A stretch of 64,000 nucleotides of DNA. It comes from Paragyromitra xinjiangensis. Taxonomy: Eukaryota > Ascomycota > Pezizomycetes > Pezizales > Discinaceae. Below are positions 46,416 to 53,711 of this stretch, in pieces. The DNA lies in NCBI GenBank assembly GCA_038503065.1, contig JBCAMK010000019.1, forward strand, positions 682,001 through 746,000, in the 5' to 3' direction. Below the pieces are notes generated by a model. That model searched no databases, was not told the origin of the DNA, and saw only the letters and a list, made by a program, of their open reading frames with translations. Every line of letters begins with the position of its first letter. The first letter of the stretch is position 1. Made by a program: the position numbers and the translations under genes.

Positions 46416-47344
46416 ATGTCTAACCGCTCACTGGGACGTGACGTCCACATCTACGCTGCAAGCGATCCCACAGGCCCGGTTCTCGGGGGCCTCGTTCTTA
46501 CTAACGGCGTGACAAACGCTAACCTCTACTCGATGGTGGAAGTCTTCCTGCTTTTCGCCAACGACTACATCTTGCGACATGAGGATGCCACGGATGCATT
46601 GAAGGATGTCCCGAGGGATGAACAGGCACTTCAGCTAGGGAATTACTATATTCTCACCGATGGTAGATCGCCTCCACGCTGTAAATGATCAGCTGCTGAC
46701 TCAAAGCTTCAATAGGTATCGTCACCGTCAGCAATGAGCCTTGGCTAGTTCGTACGATTTCGGTGGCTAGCGGAACTCGTACCGCATCGTTTCGTGATGC
46801 CGTTCGTGAGAGAGATGGTCGATGCGTTATTACCGGAGAAGAGGCATCTGATGCTGAATATGGAATCTGGAGAGGCTTCGAGGCTGCGCATATCTTTCCT
46901 TTAGCATATGAAGCGCACTGGAAGGAGCATGACTACGGTCGGTGGATCAGTATTCTGCCGGCTACCGAATCCGTAGGTTCCATCAACTCCATCCAGAACG
47001 GCATGCTGCTTAGATCTGACATCCACGACCTGTTTGACGGCTACATTGTGTCGATCAACCCAGACGATAATCACAAGATCGTCTGCTTCAGACGCGATAG
47101 AAAGGGCATCGCCGGCAGGCATCTCGACCAGCAACTCCTTGAGGATCCGAGTCGGCCAGTCGATCAGTTGTTGCGCTGGCATTTCAGGCAGGCTGTCCTG
47201 GCGAATATGAGGGGAGCGGGAGAGCCTATATTTGAGTGTGATTTCCCGCCTGGTTCGGACATGATAGGAGAGATTATGAGTGGTCCGAGGGCTGGGGAGC
47301 GGATGGAGTACGAGCTCTTCAGTCGCCTGGCGGGAGTCACGTGA
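46416..47344 (+). CDS. HNH_2-type nuclease-like protein, array copy 3
   Basis: Two exons, 46416-46662 and 46716-47344, give 291 residues. This copy keeps a normal GT-AG intron (GTAGAT to AATAG). Its N-terminal module has diverged from copies 1 and 2 (SDPTGPVLGG, VEVFLLFANDYILRH, extra residues KDVPRDEQ). The segment after the intron, EPWLVRTISVASGTR through EEASDAEYG, and the whole C-terminus are nearly identical to copy 2. The catalytic centre FEAAHIFPLAYEAHWKEHDY, INSIQNGMLLRSDIHDLFD instead resembles copy 1. HNH residues are intact. This looks like the best preserved copy and may serve as the reference. Function beyond predicted nuclease activity is unknown. Confidence 0.87.
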
Positions 47345-47424
47345 GTGGATGAGGACAAGGCGTTTGTATCTAATAATTAATTCTAATGTCTATTATTTAC
47401 GGAGTGCGACTGAGTGAATTCACG

Positions 47425-47492
47425 TTTGTAGGGACCAGTCAATCAATAGCGATATATTGACTGGTCACGTGACAAGTCAGGTTGCGAGACTA
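47425..47492 (+). mobile_element. 68-bp insert with 8-bp flanking direct repeat
   Basis: AATTCACG occurs on both sides (47417-47424 and 47493-47500). The paralogous flanks after copies 1 and 2 have one TTCACG and no insert. Inside, GACCAGTCAAT and ATTGACTGGTC form an 11-base stem with a 12-base loop, next to the palindrome GTCACGTGAC. Eight-base duplications fit hAT elements, but the termini show no clear inverted repeat, so class is open. Confidence 0.6.
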
Positions 47493-47785
47493 AATTCACG
47501 TGAGATTCATCTAATCCGCCTAATCTACTATTAAGATTATGGAATCTAGGGTTCGGGGGCTTGCCCCTGAATAGGAGAGAGCGCCAGCGATCGTTGATGT
47601 ACTGGTGACATGCGGGACATACTGCATGTAATTTGATACAAATTAGAAGTAACGGAACGCTAGTGGAGCATATGGAGAGGACGAGTGGAACGAGGACGGA
47701 GAGTGACTAAACCATTAGTCACGGGGCAAGAGAGGAAACGAGTGTAACGAGGATACTCAGAGGGAGCCTTCCGGTACAAAGAAAG

Positions 47786-47852
47786 GGCCAGAGAAAACAG
47801 AGAGAAGCAGTGTCAACCGCTTTCTATGACTCTCTCTCTATTTTCTGGCACC
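47786..47852 (+). repeat. Unit hairpin 3 of the HNH array
   Basis: Arms GCCAGAGAAAACAGAGAG and CTCTCTCTATTTTCTGGC. Weaker inner stem than hairpins 2 and 4. Confidence 0.8.
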
Positions 47853-48111
47853 AGGAATCAGTAAGTAATATACGCAGTAGATTTCAGATTAAGGTTTAGA
47901 ATTCTTGACACTAGTCTCTATTCTACCTCAAAAATGGTCTTTTTCACCTAACCCTTGACACCGAGTGCTTGACACCAGAATGGTTCACTGACACCAGTGA
48001 CAACCCAATGCGGTAATATTAGTTACCCGACAAAATCCCCATAACCTTTACATCATTTTCAAGGATTGATCACACGGAACTGCTGAACTATCACACGAGG
48101 AAAGAACACTA

Positions 48112-48304
48112 CAGTACAATTGCTCTATAAGAATACCATCGGGACCGAGAATACAGAAGAATATTCTTATAAAAAGGGTGGTCTAACCCAATGGAGAAGG
48201 TTTATAGGGAAGACGTTACCAAATACGGGCTAGGGAGGTAGTTTCGGGGGGTGCTCTGCCAAGAATATTCTTATAAATAATATTCTTATAGGGCGAGTGT
48301 GCTG
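48112..48304 (+). mobile_element. 193-bp pogo-like MITE, copy A
   Basis: Starts CAGTACAATTGCTCTATAAG and, from the other end, CAGCACACTCGCCCTATAAG. TA flanks both ends (48110-48111, 48305-48306). Several TATAAGAATA words lie near each end. It is about 85 percent alike to copy B at 48728. The CAGTA start and TA target are typical of pogo-type elements. It ends 21 bases before the ATG of the decayed gene at 48326. Confidence 0.88.
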
Positions 48305-48325
48305 TATCCATCATATCTTGACAAA

Positions 48326-48989
48326 ATGGCACAGCCCAATTTTCAGAACTTTATCCACGGTTTAAACATATTGGTAAACGAGGCTATGTTGATCCCAAAC
48401 GTTCCCTTGGTTGGCAAGCAGACCATGTCATCGAATTGCTTGAACGAATAGAGGCTAGACTCGCGACGATGAAGGCTAAGTAGGTGAACCTGTTTGATTC
48501 TTGAACCTCGAACCTCACTTTGCACCCCACACAGCTATTCAACAGCGGGACCTGTGAATACGAACATTTTATTTATCCGCCAGGCGTAGCAGTCGTACAT
48601 CCTCCGTTACCAGTCAATCGGAGAGATCTAGGAAACATGACCAGTAAGTTTATCGATGATAATTCTATCCGATGCTAACGGATGGATAGTTGCTGAGTGC
48701 CAAGCGGCTGCGGCTCACTTAGGATTACAGCACAATCGCTCTATAAGAATACTGTCGGGGCCAAGAGTGCAGAAGAATATTCTTATAAGAAGAGTGGTTC
48801 AACCCAATAAAGAAGGTTTATAGGGGAGGCTTTACCAAATACGGACTAGAGAGGTAGTTTTAGGGAGTGCTATTCTTATAAAAAGTATTCTTATAGGGCG
48901 AGTGTACTGTATCTGCATTGCCGGGGAATCCTCTAGTTGTTGAACGACGCCGGCAAATCGCGGAGTTTCTGGGAACCCCTTTGCGTTAA
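48326..48989 (+). pseudogene. Decayed small gene interrupted by a MITE
   Basis: Reconstructed reading parts are 48326-48481, 48535-48643, 48690-48727 and 48912-48989. The first part opens with MAQPNFQNFIHGLNILVNEA and changes frame after LVG, continuing as ADHVIELLERIEARLATMKA before a GTAGGT donor. Part two ends PPLPVNRRDLGNMT at a GTAAGT donor. Part three reads IAECQAAAAHLGL. It is cut by element B at 48728-48909, after which SALPGNPLVVERRRQIAEFL continues to a stop at 48987. The layout (N-terminal coiled segment, then a C-terminal SAP-like helical piece) reminds me of a fungal family of short unnamed proteins, but I cannot name it. At least one frameshift and one insertion make it nonfunctional as it stands. 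Confidence 0.72.
48728..48909 (+). mobile_element. 182-bp pogo-like MITE, copy B, inside a gene remnant
   Basis: Ends CAGCACAATCGCTCTATAAG and, inverted, CAGTACACTCGCCCTATAAG, with TA on both sides (48726-48727, 48910-48911). Removing the element and one TA rejoins GGA-TTA-TCT in frame (HLGL-SALPG), so the target was an open reading frame. Confidence 0.9.
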
Positions 48990-49436
48990 CGAGTTATCGA
49001 GGTGGCGATGGATGACGTCATGTATCGTGGGAAGGAATGAATGGAGGTCTCGGGCAACAACTATTGGTGAGTGCTTGGGACCCACATGTTTTACTAGCGA
49101 CGAGATGTAAGTATCTTTCCGTTCACCCCGATGGTTGCGACCGTGGAAGATACATGTAGCTGACGGCTAAATGAGGAGCAATAGCAAGAGAACGACGAGA
49201 TATCGTTGGCTGTTCTTTACGGGTGTGACTAAAAGATGAGTCAGCAATCTATATTAGAATTAATTTGATTCTTTTAACTTTATTGTTCTTGTTCGAGTTT
49301 CCTGATTAAGATTGGGTATAATCTCATGATAAGATTATGGAATAGGGGGTTCGGGGGCTTCCCCTGAATAAGAGGGCGCCAGCAATCGTTTATGTGTATA
49401 GTCTGAGTCAGCATATGGTATAGAGGAGGAACCAAA

Positions 49437-49505
49437 GGTGTCAGAAGAGAACAGAGAGAAGCGGTGTCAACCGCTTTCTATGATTCCCTCTCTGTTCTCT
49501 GGCAC
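49437..49505 (+). repeat. Unit hairpin 4 of the HNH array
   Basis: Outer arms AGAGAACAGAGAGAA and TTCCCTCTCTGTTCTCT, inner stem AAGCGGT-GTCA-ACCGCTT. The inner stem differs from hairpin 2 on both sides but remains paired. Confidence 0.85.
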
Positions 49506-49580
49506 CAGGAACCGGTAGGTAATATACGCAGTAGATCTCATCTTAAGTAAGGCAATAGTCTGGCACCAGAGTGAATTATA

Positions 49581-49828
49581 CATAGAGTGCACGAAAGTGA
49601 TGCACAATTTGATTTGTGATGCAACCATCAAAGGTCGCAACAACCAAGGTTTCTGGGAGAAAGCCACAGCTTTGTTTTTTACATGTTTTATTTGAGTGCC
49701 AGGAATTAAATCTACATATACACACGTTACTTACATGTAGTCATACCAATGCTACTTACCGTTTCTCTATGAGTTGTTGCGAAATTTCGTTGCTACGCAA
49801 ATTGTTCATCACTTTCGTGTACCCTATG
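49581..49828 (+). mobile_element. 248-bp MITE-like foldback element with TA duplication
   Basis: Left end CATAGAGTGCACGAAAGTGA, right end read inverted CATAGGGTACACGAAAGTGA, with pairing continuing through TGxACAATTTG. TA lies on both sides (49579-49580, 49829-49830). It sits within the fourth flank repeat, just before GTTAAAGCC, where the other units have uninterrupted TTGTACGT. Termini differ from the pogo-like pair, so this is a separate family. Confidence 0.85.
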
Positions 49829-50076
49829 TACGTTAAAGCCACTGCATTTAACCCTTACCCTTGACACATTGCCACACACCAAAGGTACTCTTAGCAAGCG
49901 TGCCACCACCACCGGAGTCGCTTCAGTACCATTTTGGCCGACACAATTAAATAGAATTTCCGCTTCTAAAAGAAATCAAAAAAAAAGGCAAAGGCTAAAA
50001 GTGATATTCCTCCGAAAAGCCGATCGCCCGCAAAACGTCGGCCGGCCGACGCTTCCCTCCCCGCAAAACCACAATC

Positions 50077-50561
50077 CTAATCGAGCGTAGATCGTGATCG
50101 ATGGGCGTCAATAATGTTGATGTGCTCGCCGTGCTCGCCGTGCTCTCCTTCGGGCAGCGCTTCGATAATCTCAACTGCCTCGGCCTCCTCCGGGTCGTAG
50201 TCTGGATGGTCCGACGGATGATCTGCCGCGGTTTCCTGCGGGTACGCTCCCGTCAGTTTCTAGTTGATGTTTTTATGGACTACGAGATTGAATGCAATCT
50301 ATGAAGAAATACCCAGACTCCATCGGAGTTTACAAGGGAAAAATGGATAAAACTCACTGTCGATACAACAACTACCCTTCCACGAGGAGCTTTCTCAGGG
50401 TCGTCGTCGCTGCTATAATCAGAGCCTCCTCTTCCCCGTATACCAAGGAAATAACTTGGTCTGTAGCAGTAGGCGCAAGTACAAAGGACGATAGCGCAGA
50501 TAACAAGTGTAGCGAAAAGGATAGATAGGAACAAGGAAACGGTGGCTTTTGGCATCCCCAT
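50077..50561 (-). CDS. Small single-pass membrane protein, unknown
   Basis: Two exons on the minus strand, 50358-50561 and 50077-50259, give 128 residues. The intron starts GTGAGT and ends CTAG, in phase 0. The start is ATG 50561 (MGMPKATVSLF); a second ATG follows two codons later. Residues about 6-29 form a hydrophobic segment (LFLSILFATLVICAIVLCTC). After it come CAYCYRPSYF, an acidic-Ser patch SDYSSDDD and a strongly acidic tail DHPDYDPEEAEAVEIIEA with a GEHGEHGEH triplet repeat and the end AHRSRSTLD. A short N-terminus with few charges before the membrane segment suggests a signal anchor. I do not recognise the family. It borders the HNH array, 3' end toward it. Confidence 0.7.
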
Positions 50562-53500
50562 CCTGTGCACGGTGGACTGTGTGGTTATGATGTAGCGATT
50601 TTTTAGCCTGGTTCAGATTGACGTATTCCGGATGATCCGATCAAGCATTTCTCAGCAGCACTATGCTGCAGTTTCACTTTCGATAATCGCAAGGTCGTGA
50701 GTCTGGGAACAACTGGCCCGCGGGGAAGCGCCGGGGTCTTGGACCAATAGAAACCGGGTAGCAACGGTATGGAGTGACGAGAAGCCTGGGGCCGACAAGT
50801 GCTGACTGTTTGGCGATGCAGGTCTAGATATGTACTATCAATAACGGAGATTTGTAATCGACCGATGTGGCATTTACAATAGTTTGTGGGAGGCGAGCAA
50901 AGTCAAGGAACAGGAATATGGGAAATGGGGAGAACTGGCAGACACGAAGAGTTTTGTAGGATCGGACACGTCAACGGCCTTCCTCACAAAAAAATATTCG
51001 GGGCAGGAAAAAAAGACGAGAGGCGGAGGTTGCCCAGGGTCTGATTCTCGGCTACCGTTCATGCAGCCTGTCTATTGGTCTATTGGGCGCAAGCGCTTCG
51101 GTTCGCACCAAAGACACAAAACCATCTCAAGTCAAGGGTATCTAGAAAACCCCATGGCCGGCCAACCTCTCGTTATTGCTACTCTGACGGACCGGACAAT
51201 CACTTCGGTTGCTACCACTGTGTATATGTAGTCACACCCCATACCGTAGGTCCATGCTGAAGGAACCACTAAGAGGCCTTACGGCATCTTTCCTTAATGT
51301 GTTCGGGTAGGGCAAGAAGCACTAACTGACACTAAGAGCCAAGCCAGTTTCTTCTTTTCCTTTGTGCTGATTTGCTAAGAATCCTATGATGCTGGTTCCC
51401 CACAAGCTGCAAGCCCTCTCTATTTTTACCCGGCTGGGTAAAAGTTGACCGCTCCCTGCGTTCCCGGCGTTCATCGGATCCCATCCATCATCAAGATCTC
51501 AGCGGGCACGGCAGTTTTGTGTCCCGCGGGGTTTTTAGAAGGAGAGTGGGTCTTGTCAATGTTGCACTACTTTAAATACGGACAATCAGGCCCCCATTAA
51601 TTGTAGGCACCTCAGTGGTTGATGATTGATGCAGCCCTAATATGTTTCTTTCAGACATTCGGGTAAACATTCTTGATGGCGCAGTTGTGGATTTCCTTGA
51701 AATAACCGTAAGGAAAAAGGAATTTTTTGTCGAAGTCAGAAACCGGAGGCCCCGGAGTCATTGCCAAGCATAGAGAATCAATGTTCTCACATATGCCCGT
51801 TTTCCTAGGTCACTTGATGTAGGGGAGATGGAAAAGTCAAAAGTCAACGGACGAGGACACCACCTCTGAGGTTGGTCTCAGCTTTGGAGAGTAGATGCGT
51901 CTCGTTGATTCCATCCTTGATAACCGCCAAACTGTCTCGATCCGATAAACTTCAATTAAGCCCGTGCCAAACCTAGCTGAAAATCCGGCTGACCGAATGA
52001 TACATTTTCTTTTGTTTCACAGACGGATGGCCGCTCATAATCGCGATACCCATTGCCCTGTGATGAAGCTAGAAATCCTCTGAAACAAGACTGTACCGTT
52101 TGTGCTGATCCGATAAATACCATGATACAGGTGAAGGTACAGAGGTATTACTGTTGCATAGTGCCTTAAGCTTGGCTCCTATAATAATTCAATGCCTATT
52201 TCGGCAGGCCCTCTCCGCTTTCTGCTTATTTTGCCTGGCAACCAGCCCTGCGTTTCCAAGTCATTGTGTTTTCGCGGTGTGCCTGACTGCAGGCCGGGGT
52301 GCAGCGATGTTCGGGAAAATTATCGACCTCAATCTTTAAATCCATCAGAGCCTGGCCTTTGTGATCTGTGATCAGGAATACAGATGGATTTTGTGTTCGT
52401 AATTTATTTCTGTCCTTTTCTCGCAGGTTCTCGGTTTTTGTTTTCTCGATTTTTCTTCTTGATTTGAATATCTCGTTTGTCGTCTTGATTTTTTTCCGCC
52501 ATTTTTTTCCGCCATGTATAATACCTTTTTGTTGGTTCGGTGACGTATGTCATTAGGTTACGTTCTGAAAGTTTATAGTATTTCAAGGAAGTATTTCGCT
52601 CCAGGAAGGCCAAGGGGAACTTGTCTCGAAATGTGAGTGGATTGAGCGAGAATAAGGTGTAAAGAGCGTTCAGGGCAAAAAGCATACATGTAGTTCTTTA
52701 GAGTTGAACGCGAGGTGTGGGGTCAGAAAAAGGGGGAATGGAATCGAAATCGAAAAATAGGGAAAAAGAAAAAGGAAAAGAGACGAGTAGCAGCAGCAGC
52801 GCAGCAGCAGGGGCAGCGCCTTTGGAAGAGAACGATTTGCTAGCTATGTAGGATGTGTAGATGACTCCAAAATTCTTACCGCTCAGTCACACAGACAACA
52901 GAATAAGCGGAGGTCATACGTATGATAGTAATAGGACTTTCTGCCATTGATTCCAGCTCCTTGCTGCTGCTGCTGCTGCTGCTGGTAGTGCTCTCTGTTC
53001 GGACTTTCACTGAGCCAACTTCGCGCTTCCCGCTAACAACCTCCACTCCCGTACGCACGCCCTCTCGCTCTCGCTCTGAGGTTCACTCTCACTCACTTTC
53101 TAGCTCGACCGCTTGTTCGTTCGCCCACTCTCGTTCTCCACCTGTAGCCTTTCCGTTGCCTGCCTGAGAGTTAGCCCACAATCTTCTTTGCCTCCCCCCC
53201 TCTGTCTCTCCTCTCCTCTCCTCCCTCGCGCTATTACCCTTCCCGCAACACTCGCATCCTCCTCGCCTTCCACTCATCGTCTTCCTCTTCCTCCTTCCCC
53301 TGCTTTCCTCTATACCTCTGTTGTTACGCTGCTCTGTTGAATCCAACCAAGCCTTCTCGAAGCTCAGGAATCCGTCGTCCCCTTCTGTTCCACCGGTTTC
53401 TAGGCGCCCCTCCATCTCCCTCATCTCATCCCACCCTCAGCATTGATACGGAATCCTCTCGTACATTTTTGCTGCCCGTCTCATCTCTCGCTTCGCTGGT

Positions 53501-53711
53501 CGAATTTCCCTGCTCTGGTTATCTGCTGGAGCTGAAAGTGGAATCTCTGCTTCGTGCTACCCTTCTTGAACCAATCCTACGCCACACCCGTCATCCAATT
53601 ACCCACTATTAACTGTTAGGATCGCTGCCTTAAGGCTCCTTCACGTTCTTTTCTCCAAACGATACTCGTATTAGCACTTAACTCGCTACTGCTTCCATTC
53701 CTTGAGGGTTT
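50562..53711. other. 3.1 kb intergenic region and long leader
   Basis: No gene recognised. The frame at 50884-51231 has no familiar motif. From about 52720 the sequence becomes a pyrimidine-rich leader with a CTG microsatellite (52963-52984) and TCTC tracts, likely promoter and long 5' UTR of the nucleotidyltransferase gene. Confidence 0.5.
52963..52984 (+). repeat. CTG trinucleotide microsatellite
   Basis: About seven CTG units, with a related CAG-rich stretch at 52787-52820 that could pair with it. Both lie in the presumed leader of the nucleotidyltransferase gene. Confidence 0.85.

Larger units (their letters stand above)
47345..48111. repeat. HNH array flank after copy 3
   Basis: Third copy of the repeat flank: GGAGTGCGACTGAGTGAATT, a 68-base insert (47425-47492), AAGATTATGGAATCTAGGGT, GAGCGCCAGCGATCG, the hairpin at 47786-47852, and CACCTAACCCTTGACACCGA with several GACACCAG words. 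No HNH gene follows. The element at 48112 and a decayed unrelated gene come next. Confidence 0.8.
49320..49890 (+). repeat. Fourth HNH-array flank without an HNH gene
   Basis: The blocks AAGATTATGGAATAGGGGGT, AGAGGGCGCCAGCAATCGTT, the hairpin at 49437-49505, ACCGGTAGGTAATATACGCA, GTTAAAGCCACTGCATTTAA and CCCTTACCCTTGACAC lie in the same order as in the three true unit flanks. After 49890 the similarity ends and no HNH gene follows. A 248-base foldback element interrupts it. Confidence 0.78.

Noticed and set aside
43272..47344. CRISPR-like or satellite array because of regular spacing
   Set aside because: The repeating unit is a 1.5 kb gene plus flank, not short spacer-separated repeats, and the genome is eukaryotic.
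50884..51231. 115-codon frame between the small membrane protein and the nucleotidyltransferase gene
   Set aside because: No family resemblance and no supporting exon structure. Kept as unassigned intergenic DNA.
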